Shown: in pieces, positions 19,979 through 30,298 of the stretch | How the letters are laid out: every line of letters starts with the position of its first letter | Position numbering within the stretch: position 1 is the first letter of the stretch | Assembly: GCF_000210295.1 (NCBI RefSeq) | Contig: NC_026739.1 | Span: 406,262 to 470,261 of the forward strand | Length of the DNA stretch: 64,000 nt | DNA from: Trypanosoma brucei gambiense DAL972 | Taxonomy: Eukaryota; Euglenozoa; Kinetoplastea; Trypanosomatida; Trypanosomatidae | Direction: 5' to 3' | Notes under the pieces: generated by a model | Database searches by the model: none | Seen by the model: only the letters and a program-made list of their open reading frames with translations | Told to the model about the DNA's origin: nothing | Made by a program: the position numbers and the translations under genes

Positions 19979-21550
19979 CTAGTACAATTGGGTGCCATGC
20001 AGCGTCAACTGCCCCCTTTCATCCATAACAGCTTCGCGGCTTGTACTGCAAAAGCCGCGCTCATCTACTAATTCTGTCAGCAGCCCAGCATTGTTGTAAT
20101 AACCTGCGGAGATATGTGGGCCCTTCAGCTTCAAATTCCCCCGAGTGTTGGCCGCAAGAATCCTCGCATCGGCCGTTCCACGATCACCAACCACTTTTGC
20201 TTCCACATGCGGAACCATCTCCCACCGAGCGCGCTTTAAAGAACGCCACATGACCATGTATGCACTCTCCAGCGGCCCCCGGAAGACAAAAACATCTTCA
20301 AGACCAAGCTCCTTCGCTAATTTCTGCAAATACTCATCGCCCACAGTGGGCTCACTCGCGTCCTCAAAAAGTACCACCCACTTGAGGTGTTCATATTGAT
20401 CTGCATCAAAGTTACCCGCGTGACGAAGCAGGAGATCAAAGTCTGACTTCTTACCCAACATACCCACTACCTCCTCTACACAGAGTTTCTCTATGCCGTT
20501 GATAGCGTGGTCGTCTGTAAACATGTCACTGTGGATGTGCACAAGAACAGCTCCAGTCGTAAGTGCGGCATACGGTGCAACAATGGCGCCTACAGGGTCC
20601 ACGTGGTGGTTAGGCATTACACCAAAGCGCGACTCCGCCTTCAGGCCCATGAGATTACCAAACAGGAACCCAGCATTAATGCAGTTACGGTGAGAATAGG
20701 TGATGTGCAACTTGTCCTCTAGTGCCGGGTGCGGGTCCTCCAGGGCGAGGATGGGGTCATCGGGATGCAGGAGGGCAGAGAGACGACGCAACCGCTGCTC
20801 ATAGTAAGAAAAGGGGCCCCACACGAGCATCTTACGCATTGGCGTCACTCCCAGTAAGTTCATGTTGTGATCTGTGATGACCACCTTCTTAAGGAAGAAG
20901 AACTCCTGAGAGTGCACCCACTGAAACCGTTGCCCTGGATACGATAGTCCTAGCTCAGGTATGACATTGTAAATCATATCCCAGAAGTGCATGTTACGCT
21001 CCACCAGCACACCCTGCTTAACCTCCGGTACGACGATCCATTCACGAGCGATGAGGTGGTGTGGTTGAAATTCATTAAGATAAAACCGAAGTTTGTCAGC
21101 GCTTATATTGTGATGGGGCACAACAGCAAGAAGAGCCCCAATCTTGGCGCATGCCAATTGAAGCACAAACGTCTCGCAGTTGCACGGTTGTATCGCCAGC
21201 ACCCTCTGTCCGGGGCGCAAGCCTGTTTGAAGAAGACCATGCGCCAGCGCTTCACTATTCTTTCGTATGTCAGCAAATGCCCACCGTACTGCCTGGTGCT
21301 CAATACGCAAGAAATCCTTGTAGTACATCTTGCGTGACTGAATGTTGACGTAATAACCAACCAGCTGATCGAGGACTGGCGTATCTACGGACCCGCTCGC
21401 CACTGAGTAATCCTTTCCTTCATTACCGCTTTTGGGAATCACTGGAGCAGACACAGCTGCAGGAGGCGACGACAACAGAGCCGTAGAGTTCATGAATGGC
21501 CTCACAACATTTTTCCGAAAAGCGACACACCCGGCGAGGCGACGGAGCAT
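19979..21550 (-). CDS. Degenerate AMP-binding (acyl-CoA synthetase-like) protein
   Basis: A 523-residue protein with the fold-level features of ANL-superfamily adenylating enzymes. The N-terminus (MLRRLAGCVAFRKNVVRPF) looks like a mitochondrial presequence. The segments ALAHGLLQTGLRPGQRVLAI and ACAKIGALLAVV match the N-terminal AMP-binding region. Near the C-terminus, GNLKLKGPHISAGYYNNAG matches the family's GELxxRGPxxxxGYxNN block. Three hallmarks are missing: the Ser/Thr/Gly-rich P-loop is replaced by ITYSHRNCINAG, the TGD aspartate motif after the GYYNN block reads STSREA, and the C-terminal lysine-bearing domain is absent. The protein is therefore probably not a normal ligase and may be a pseudoenzyme. 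The start is the ATG at 21548-21550. Confidence 0.8.
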   Translation of the reverse strand: MLRRLAGCVAFRKNVVRPFMNSTALLSSPPAAVSAPVIPKSGNEGKDYSVASGSVDTPVLDQLVGYYVNIQSRKMYYKDFLRIEHQAVRWAFADIRKNSEALAHGLLQTGLRPGQRVLAIQPCNCETFVLQLACAKIGALLAVVPHHNISADKLRFYLNEFQPHHLIAREWIVVPEVKQGVLVERNMHFWDMIYNVIPELGLSYPGQRFQWVHSQEFFFLKKVVITDHNMNLLGVTPMRKMLVWGPFSYYEQRLRRLSALLHPDDPILALEDPHPALEDKLHITYSHRNCINAGFLFGNLMGLKAESRFGVMPNHHVDPVGAIVAPYAALTTGAVLVHIHSDMFTDDHAINGIEKLCVEEVVGMLGKKSDFDLLLRHAGNFDADQYEHLKWVVLFEDASEPTVGDEYLQKLAKELGLEDVFVFRGPLESAYMVMWRSLKRARWEMVPHVEAKVVGDRGTADARILAANTRGNLKLKGPHISAGYYNNAGLLTELVDERGFCSTSREAVMDERGQLTLHGTQLY

Positions 21551-21904
21551 TTATGCAAGTTGCTTCCTAAGGGACAGGTAACGAATCCCTTTTGCTGCAA
21601 CACGCACTACTACAAAGCAAATGGGGCTTCTTCTCCGCTTTCAAACGTCAACACTCCGCTGGAGAGGGAGAAGGAAAGCAGGGTTGGTTAAACGGGAAGG
21701 GGGAGAGTTGAAATATATGATGGGGCGAACAGTGGAATCCAGTACCACCAGTGTCAGGCATAAAACAGAAGTTATGTATGTGCTTGTGGGAAAATACAAC
21801 ACTAATGTGTTCAGGGGGAAGGAAGGCAAAGGAAAGATAAATCGAATACGAAAAGCTTTTCATTCTGCAAAGCTGAGCGCGGATCTTTCACCCTTGAGAA
21901 GGTC
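21551..21904. other. Intergenic spacer
   Basis: Short spacer. Purine-rich plus strand around 21655-21720 and 21815-21840 gives pyrimidine tracts on the transcribed strand. No gene seen. Confidence 0.5.
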
Positions 21905-24142
21905 TCACTTTTCGCCAGTACGAATGAGATTAATCACCGACTGCATGTTACTTGCCTTTACGCATTCACGGCACTCGGCTACAAGTTGTGTTCTCGCCCT
22001 GCCGATACGTAGCTTACCCGCCTTCGCGATAAACCCATTGAGACGCTTCAAAGCGCTTTTCAATTCTTTAAAATTGTTGGACAGCTTCAAGTTTTCATCA
22101 ATAAGTTCCTTGTCAAGTTCATACAGTTGGGAGTAGTGGCGACGCATGCTAACAATGTCCGATATCAGCCTCGAATCTTCAGCCCTCACAAGCAACGGTT
22201 TTATGTTTGTTGCAGCTTCCGCTATGTCATCACTCAGTTTCTGCCGCACCTTATCAAGATCTATAACACGTTCAACCGTCTCCTGCAGTTGCTGGAAGTC
22301 CTCCGGAAAATCACAACGGGACGTTGCCTCAGTAACACATGTCGTAGCAAAACTTTCGACAAGGATGCTGCATATATCCATGGAGTTACCACATATCTGC
22401 AACTCACATCTACTGAGAATTCCCCGAATCACCAATCCGGAGCGGTCCTGCAGATCCACAAAAGGAACAGAAAAATCGCTCGCAGTATCCGGAATACGAT
22501 CCAACGGTACGTCAAACGTTTTTTGAAGCCACAGCGACACGCTACCGAAGTCAAAATCCTTTGATAGCTGCAAAGTAACGCTTCCTGTGGGTTCTGAGAA
22601 GGATCCCCTACACCACTCATTTGGCCACAACCTGCACATGACAAACTTCGGGACTACAACATCGACTTCATGTACTTGGTAATTAACTGCGTTGGTAGAA
22701 CCAACCATAACGGATGCCTTAAGTGTCACCTCCGGGCCCCGTGGAACATCAAGTCCGCAAACGAGTGTAGGCAGTGGATCCTGTGGCATAAAGAGAATGT
22801 GCCCTTTTTCCGGAAACATAGCCTCACTACTGAGGATACAAGCGTAAATTATGGTATCTTGTTGACCGTTGATTACACTGAAAACCACATCAAGCTTCCC
22901 GGTTTGCGAGTTTGGCTGTAATTTGCAATCCACACCGGTTCCAACCTTCGGTAAAGTCACATCCGTCCTACCACTCTTCTGCCTCACTAGCTGCTCCTTC
23001 ACATTTGCTAACTCCTTCTCGAGCGCTTGCTTCTCCCTCATCAACATATCAAGCTTAAGCGCCCCTTCCCGCTGCGCAACCATCGCTTCGTGCCTTCCCA
23101 TCGTACCAGTCAGTTGTAAGCCACACACCGTTCCATCAACCGTACATATGATCGGCAACGGTTGCCCGTTCTGGCGGTAGTCGTCTACCAGAACAGAACT
23201 TATTGGTGCGTCAAATGTTTCCTTACAAAGAACAGTCCCCTCGTTTCCGTCTCCGCTGCGCACCTCTACCCTTCCATTGTTCCAACCGATGATGAGCTCC
23301 GGCACGCCATCCATATCCACATCACAAAAAGCAGCAGATACCGGTCGCTGATTATCCTTCAATCGGTATAAACGCTCACATCTGTCGTATATGCCAACGG
23401 TACCACTATTTGAAAGATACGCAAACCGGCCCGGTACACCACTGTACACCAAACTATGCACACGGTCTGCAAGACCAACACTTGTGATCGGCTCCTCACC
23501 GTCAAACACGCGTAGTTCAAAATCCTCTGATGCCGCAACTAACGCCGGTGAGCCATTCAGCGTTGATGTTGAAGCGCACACGCCCGCGTCTGGCCAGGGC
23601 ATAAGCATTAACGCGGTCACTCTGTCACCCGTTATGGTGGAAAACACCTCCTCTCCACTTGAGTTGAAGCCGCTGATTGCGCAGTCCCCACCCACAATTG
23701 CCAGTGGAGCGGGTCCGCTCTTTGCTGTTGGGCCCACAACACCACCCACTACCGCACTCACGCCATCTTCCACCTGTTTATAATAATATTCGCAGTTGCG
23801 CTCTACGTCATATGCTAACAAAGAGTTCGCTTCACCAAGAAACAGTGCATCAACGCCTTCATTCTCATATCTCCCACCTATTGGTCCAGTTGCCAATGCA
23901 GTTAGTGCCTTACCAAAGTTAAAAGTCCGAAGCGGAGCTACCGAAGCATCCTCACGGTGAGCCGCTAGGGGGTTGCTTGTGTCATGCGTATGAACAATAA
24001 CCTGACGGGTATTCGTCGCACACACAAGTGATGGTGTTTTCCCGTCGAAGCGCCCAATCGCAGCCAAACCTTCATTGAGTGATGCGTTGAGGCTTAACTG
24101 AAAGGCAGTCCGCATGGAGTAGCAGTTTGTCTGAAGACTCAT
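21905..24142 (-). CDS. BBS2: Bardet-Biedl syndrome 2 protein
   Basis: A 745-residue homologue of BBS2, a core subunit of the BBSome that moves membrane proteins at the base of and along the flagellum. The N-terminal beta-propeller (~1-330) includes LAAIGRFDGKTPSLV, NSLLAYDVERNCEYYYK, APLAIVGGDCAISGF and SEDFELRVF, all at the family's expected places. A coiled coil follows near 360-395 (MREKQALEKELANVKEQL), then a GAE-like and platform region and a helical C-terminus. Length is close to the usual ~720 residues. The start is the ATG at 24140-24142; a second in-frame Met is nine codons in. This is the first gene downstream of the 6.1-kb AT-rich block. Confidence 0.96.
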   Translation of the reverse strand: MSLQTNCYSMRTAFQLSLNASLNEGLAAIGRFDGKTPSLVCATNTRQVIVHTHDTSNPLAAHREDASVAPLRTFNFGKALTALATGPIGGRYENEGVDALFLGEANSLLAYDVERNCEYYYKQVEDGVSAVVGGVVGPTAKSGPAPLAIVGGDCAISGFNSSGEEVFSTITGDRVTALMLMPWPDAGVCASTSTLNGSPALVAASEDFELRVFDGEEPITSVGLADRVHSLVYSGVPGRFAYLSNSGTVGIYDRCERLYRLKDNQRPVSAAFCDVDMDGVPELIIGWNNGRVEVRSGDGNEGTVLCKETFDAPISSVLVDDYRQNGQPLPIICTVDGTVCGLQLTGTMGRHEAMVAQREGALKLDMLMREKQALEKELANVKEQLVRQKSGRTDVTLPKVGTGVDCKLQPNSQTGKLDVVFSVINGQQDTIIYACILSSEAMFPEKGHILFMPQDPLPTLVCGLDVPRGPEVTLKASVMVGSTNAVNYQVHEVDVVVPKFVMCRLWPNEWCRGSFSEPTGSVTLQLSKDFDFGSVSLWLQKTFDVPLDRIPDTASDFSVPFVDLQDRSGLVIRGILSRCELQICGNSMDICSILVESFATTCVTEATSRCDFPEDFQQLQETVERVIDLDKVRQKLSDDIAEAATNIKPLLVRAEDSRLISDIVSMRRHYSQLYELDKELIDENLKLSNNFKELKSALKRLNGFIAKAGKLRIGRARTQLVAECRECVKASNMQSVINLIRTGEK

Positions 24143-24880
24143 GATGATGAGCCACGGTTATGGCTACCAATCAACTAATCAATGGAATGAATGAAGAAAA
24201 AATTAATATATGTTCACGCTACCAGTATTTAAGTACCTGTGTTAAGTGGTTGTATACCTATTTCACAATAATGCAACCTCACCTCAAATGTTTGAAAGAA
24301 CCGGTGACTAAAGGGGGGGAAAAAAAAAAAGAAACTAACCTAAGCGCGCCACCTTTCTTCTTTAACTTCTCTTTTTCTTCACCTCCCTCACTGAAGTGGA
24401 AGTGGCTCTGTTTTGTAACAAAAATAATACGCAAAACACAACACACTAATAAGAAGATGACACACACATCACCGCGAATAAATAAATAGAGGTTTTTTTT
24501 TCGGAAGGAGGAAAAAAGAAAAATAAAAAAAACAAGGAAAAGAGGAGCTAGAGGAATGAGGTCATAAGCAGAAAAGGAATAAGAGAAACCAAAGTCAGTG
24601 CATATCAATGGTTACCCACTGAAAGCACGATCGCAAAAAAAAAAAAAGATGCACTCACAGAGATTTTGTAAGAAAATAAAAATAAATAATATAAAACACC
24701 CCTCAAACTTACACACATTTATATACTGGCACAAACAAACACGCACTTCTCATCTACAACCTCGCCTCTCCAAATTCTTCTTCCTTTACCTTTTTTCTCC
24801 TGTCGTCTTAGTCCACCTAACAATAATTGTTATTATAATTATAATTTTATTAATTTTTTAAATCACTTCATTCAATGACG

Positions 24881-24951
24881 ACAATACCAATACCAATAAC
24901 AATATCAATACCAATACCAATACCAATAACAACCACAACTACAACTACAAC
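24881..24951. repeat. AATACC/ACAACT short tandem repeat
   Basis: Imperfect hexanucleotide array (ATACCA-type units) that grades into ACAACT units inside the AT-rich block. Confidence 0.8.
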
Positions 24952-25542
24952 AGACAAAACAATAATAATCAAAAAAAAACAAAGCAGAAACTCATTTCCT
25001 TATCTTTACTCATATTATCACTTCGTCATACGCACACACACAAAAAAAACGCTCTCGTTACTCTTACACCCACAAATAAATACTAATGAATATAAACCTT
25101 AAATATATTTAAATGAAAACACAAACATTATACCTACCTCTTAACTTGCTTCTCTAGACAAGTTAAGAAAGAAAAAGAAAAGAAAAAAACAAAAGAAAAG
25201 AAAAGAATCAAATGAAAACGTTAAGAAAAATGATTTCGCGCATGACAACAACAATAATAATAATAACACTATCGCTATTTCTCATCTCGTTATTTTCTTC
25301 CCCTTCCAATTCCTCTTTTCTTTCTTCATTATTTTTTTCTTATGCTTTCACTTTCCTTTTTTTTTTTCTCTCTTTCTTTTTCTTTCTCTTTACCTTTTGC
25401 TCTGCTCGCCCATGCTGGGCATCCTCTAACAACAATTTTTTTTTATTATTATTTTATTTATATGAAATCAACCGAATAATAAAGTAATACAGCCGGTTAT
25501 AAGCGGTAAGGTGGTAACGACGAAACCACATACTTGTTGTTG

Positions 25543-25566
25543 TAATAATAATAATTATTATTATTA
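25543..25566. repeat. (TAA)4(TTA)4 perfect palindrome
   Basis: Four TAA units are followed directly by four TTA units, giving a 24-bp perfect palindrome. A related, interrupted array occurs at 25621-25659. Confidence 0.85.
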
Positions 25567-26185
25567 TTTTTTTTCTCTTCATTCGTTACTCATTTAAGGA
25601 AGTAAGGAAAAGTGCAATGGTAATAATAATAACAATTATTACTATTATTATTATTATTACCATCATTACGAATGGGATCTCTTCCCTTGAAACCCCGCAG
25701 TGGAACTGTTTTTTTTTTCTTTTTTTTAAAAAAAGGTGTATGAAAACAAACATTTGATAAGTATTAAAAATTAATCAAATGAAGTTAAACAAATGAACTG
25801 AGTGATCGATTCGTGAGGAAACAAAAAGAAAAAAAAAGAAAGAAAAGAAAAAAAGAAAAAAGGAGGCTAAACAAGCAAACAAAGACGGAAGCGAAAGCGG
25901 ACACGTCCCTTCCACACATTTTCCTCATTTCTTTCTTTTTTTTTTTGTTGTTGTTCTTTACATATATATTTATATATATATTTATTTATATTTATATATA
26001 TTCGTTACTGTTGTTGAGATTTCACCGTGTCACCAACTCCTTTTTTTTTTTCATATCACAACCGTCGTAAATCGTAACAGCGGTAATCATCACGACGCAA
26101 AGGCACTGAAAGATAAAACAACAGAAAAAAAAAAAGGAAAAATACAAATAAAATACAAATACAACGTTTCTCCCTATCGTGTCAC

Positions 26186-26205
26186 TCATTCATTCATTCA
26201 TTCAT
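26186..26205. repeat. (TCAT)5 microsatellite
   Basis: Five exact TCAT units. The same tetramer in another phase, (ATTC)5, recurs at 27897-27916, 1.7 kb away on the same strand. Confidence 0.9.
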
Positions 26206-27896
26206 TTACTTAATTACTTAGTTTTTGTTGCTGTTGTCGCGTTTCTACACTTCACTTCTGATGCTTAAAAAAAAAAAAAAGAGATAAAACAAAATAAGTA
26301 AAAAAAACAAAAAAAGAAAAAAGAAATTAAACACTCCATTGGGTCCACCCGCCTCTTGTTTCATCCATTTCTTGTGTTGTTGCATTGAGGTGTTTTTTTT
26401 TGTTTATTCTTTTATTTTATTTTCTCCCTTCTTCGGTATTTTTTTTTAAAATTTATATTCGCTTCGTTACAAAAAACCGGCAGCGGCAATAACGGCGAGA
26501 AGTGAAAAAACAAAACAAAAACACAAAAGAAAGTCCAACACGCCTCCTTTTCAAAAGAAAAAGAAAGAGAAAGAAAAGGATCCACCACACTACAACAAAT
26601 CCAATTCAATTTCCTACAAAAATAAAAAATTAAAAAAACAATTTCATTTTCTTCGGTGTTATTATTATTATTATTGCCACTGCTATTGCTTTTTTTTTCC
26701 TTTCTTTTTGTCTTTTCCCTATATTTATCCCCTTTACACACAAACAAAAACAAAAACAAAACAATTCACACGAACTCTCGCTTATATTTCTCCTCCTCTT
26801 TTTTTCTCTCTCGTTCCCTTTCCTTTACAAAATAAATAATTTAGAAAAAAAAACAAAAAAATTGCGCACTTTTTTTCCGTCAGACAAAATTGTTTATTTG
26901 CTTTTAGTCACTTATTTCCATGAGTGGGTGCGCATCTACAATAAAATCAAAAAAAAAAGAGGAGAAGTTTTATATAAAACGGCTCCCGTAAAATACAAAA
27001 GAGGGAGAGAGAAAGATATTTAAAATAAATAAAAAAAAAAAGAAGAAACGAGAGGACCGCCATAATAATAATAATAATAATAACAGGAATAAAAATAATA
27101 GGGAGTAATAATGGGGAAAAGAATATCATATCAAAGGAGAAGGAGGAATAAGGGGGGAAAAAAAAAGGAAAAACGGAGGGGGAAAAAAAAAAGGGAAACT
27201 AAACAAAAAAAAAAGACAACAACAAAACAACAGCGGCATTGAGTACACTGCACGAGAGGAATTTTTTTAAAAAAAAATTAAAACTTGTAAGTAATGACAG
27301 GGGAAACTAAAAAACGGGGATCATCACTTAAGTGACTAAAAGGAAGAAAGAGATAGAAAAACAAAACAAAAGGGGAAAATGAAGGGAAGGGAAAGCACAT
27401 AATAAAGGAATATTTAAGAGGGTTAGGGAAGGAAGGAAGGGGAAAAAAAAAACAGAAACGGAAACGGAATACTTTGAGGCTAACAAAAAAAAAAAAAAGA
27501 GACAACGGAATAAAATAAATAAAAACGCCACAGAGAGGACGAACGAAAAAAAAAAAATTGTTTTTTTTTTTTTGATTCCACAGAAGGAGAGTCAGTAAAA
27601 AAAAAAAGAAGGAAAAGTAAGGGAGGGCGCGCACCGAAGTCGAACATACAAAAACACACAAATAAGCACGAAAATAAAAGAAAATTAGAAAAAGAAAAAG
27701 AAAGAAAAAAGAAACATAACGAAATTGAGAAAGTGTTGCCGAAAAGAGTAAAGTGAAACAACCAACACAAAAAGAGGCATAAGAAATATCGAACAACCGA
27801 TATTAAAATAATCTCACAGATATGAAAGCGACGGTTGTTGTTGTTGCTGTTGTTTCTCTTTTTTTTTTTTTCTTTTGCGCGTGTGTTGGTGTACTG

Positions 27897-27916
27897 ATTC
27901 ATTCATTCATTCATTC
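27897..27916. repeat. (ATTC)5 microsatellite
   Basis: Five exact ATTC units, matching the array at 26186-26205. Confidence 0.9.
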
Positions 27917-28948
27917 GCTCACATCCGTCCAGAGGAATATAAAAACAAAAAACCAAAGAACAAAAGGGAATACGGCAGTTTTAAATATACGAATATTTAC
28001 AAATATATGCAAAAAAGAAAAAAATGAGTATTAACTCGTAAATATAACTGCTGTGTTAGGTATAATAAACATAATTTAAACATATAAATATATAAATGCG
28101 TGTGCATTTGCATTTGTACACACGGATACGCCCAAACGCGACTTCTCAAAAAAAAAACAGCAGTGATAGAAAACAAAAACAAAAATAAGCGCTCCCGTGC
28201 GATGTACCACATTTCCGCAATTGGTGTCGGGGAGAAACCAAATCAAAGACAAAAGTAAGGAGGAGAAAAAATCAAAGGGGAACATAAAGGAAGAATGAAG
28301 ACGTGGGACATTTTATCTATTTTGCAATATAATAACATTAATAATAAACAAAACATGGGCGGGACTCACACGAAACACAGACTAATATAGAAGTAGAAGC
28401 TATAAACACATAATTATATTTATTTACATTAATAATATCAAAAGGAAATACGCGTTAGAGTATGAAGAAACGGAAACTGAGAAGTAGTGAAAGGAGGAAT
28501 GCCAAGGTTCACGCCATTTTTTAATGATCCAGCATTCAGAAGAGAAACAAACAACAAAAAGACAAAAAGGCATTCATTACCTCTTATTTGCCCCCACTTC
28601 CCTCTTTTTTTCTTTTTGGTAGTTTACTCTTGTCCCCCTCCATTTCTTTTTCTTTTTTAGTTCTCCGTTTGTTCGTTTACTCTTGTTTTTGTTTTTTGGT
28701 TTGTGTCTTTTGCCTCGCCACATGTGTCTCATCAGTCCCCATCTGATTTCATTAAATCTTTCACTCTTCTGTAGCTTCATTTGGCCCCTTCATTCTCCTT
28801 TTTTTCTATTGCTTATTTATTTGGCGCATCTACGCACACATATACACATACGCAAGCATAAATTAAAGTAAAAAACATCAACCGCTTCCTCCCCCTCCCC
28901 CTTTATTAAAAATGAAAATCATTATTTAACCATTATACATATGTGCAC

Positions 28949-28970
28949 ATATATATATATATATATATAT
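28949..28970. repeat. (AT)11 microsatellite
   Basis: Uninterrupted AT dinucleotide run inside the AT-rich block. Confidence 0.9.
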
Positions 28971-30298
28971 AACGTAAATAAACACAAATACATCAACCAA
29001 TAGATATATATATTTATATTCCCTCCTTCCTTCAATCAATCCAGTACTTCTTCCGTGATATTATTTCCCCTTTTCATTTACCTCTCCTTCTTCATCCCCA
29101 CATAGTCCCCAAAGTAAAATTGAAAGAAAATGAAACAGCGACAAAACAACTGAAAGGATGAAGACAACCCAACGTATGCAAGAAACAAGGAAAAAGAGAG
29201 AGAGAAGGAAAAACAAAGTGAGAGGGGTTTAAATTTAAAAAAAAAAATCCAATCACCCAGGTCCAAAAGTGAAGAGTGGACAAGAGAGGAGTCAAAAAAA
29301 AAAAGGAAAAAGAAGAGAGTGAAGAACAGCAACAAACCATGCCAACAGTCAACTACAGTAGTAATAATAGTAATAATATAAAGGAAAACTGGAAAAAACA
29401 TCAGAAAGTCAAGAGCACACTATGTGCATATATAGTGCTGACGCATAGATGCATCTTCACAAGGAGGGAACACCGTAACAACAACAACAACAACAAAACA
29501 AAACAAAATTCTGAAGCAAAGCAAATCCAAGCAAACAAGTAAAAGGGGACAGGAATATTTTGCCTCGGTCACTTAACTCCGTGGCCACTCCCACCACATC
29601 GAGCGAAACAGTATGCGGGGGAGAAAAGAAATGGACAACTATTGACGTATATAAACATAGATATATAGATAAATATCTGTTGTTGCTCTTGTTGTCATTG
29701 ATGATGTTAAGGTGTGCGCCTCATATACAAATATGCATATTTAAATATAAATATAAATATATATACATGAAAAGGTATTAGACGAGGGATAATAACAAAA
29801 TCAGGAATATTCCCTCCAAAGTACAAACGACTCGGTGCGGCCCAGTTGGTGGGGACGAAAGAGGAACAAAGAGCCCCGCTGAGCACACACACGCACACAC
29901 AACAAAAAGGAAGAGAGAGGGTAAAGTGACAGAGGCAATCAAAGGAAATGAAAGGAAAATAGGAAGGTAGGGAAAATTAGTTTCGGAATACAACTTGGTT
30001 ATATAGTATATAAAACCAATAAATACAAACCAGCAGACAGTGGTGCTGCTTCTTTTACTTCATTCCTTTCCCTCACTACTTATTGTTATTTCATTTTTCT
30101 TCTTTATTCTCTTTTACCTTAATCCCTTTAGATTCTTTGATACTATTTTGTACCCGCCCATTCCCCCCTTTTTTTTAAATTGGCTAATTGGGAGCATAGA
30201 GGAAAAGGTATTCGTCTGGCGTCATGCAAATTGACTCGTCTTCTTGGGTAAATTTTGCACTGGCTTGCTTGTTTTCTTCGTTGATTCCTGAGTTCCGC

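Larger units (their letters stand above)
24143..30298. other. 6.1-kb AT-rich, gene-free block
   Basis: This block lies between two genes on the same strand and is several times longer than any other spacer in the array. It is dominated by A and T homopolymers, TAA/TTA palindromes (25543-25566 and 25621-25659), an AATACC-type array (24881-24951), two (ATTC)5-type arrays (26186-26205, 27897-27916), an (AT)11 run (28949-28970) and T-A junction tracts. Frames here encode only low-complexity Phe/Lys/Asn-rich translations with no domain. No long tandem satellite, tRNA or mobile element is visible. Candidate roles are an internal polymerase II start or stop between head-to-tail units, a replication origin or a centromere; none can be decided from sequence. 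Confidence 0.7.

Noticed and set aside
27278..27902. Minus-strand frames of 140-172 codons in the AT-rich block
   Set aside because: Translations are Phe/Ser/Leu runs from T/A tracts, with no domain and no credible processing site.
24143..30298. Classical satellite centromere
   Set aside because: No long-period tandem array is visible; only short microsatellites are present, so a centromere is kept only as one option.
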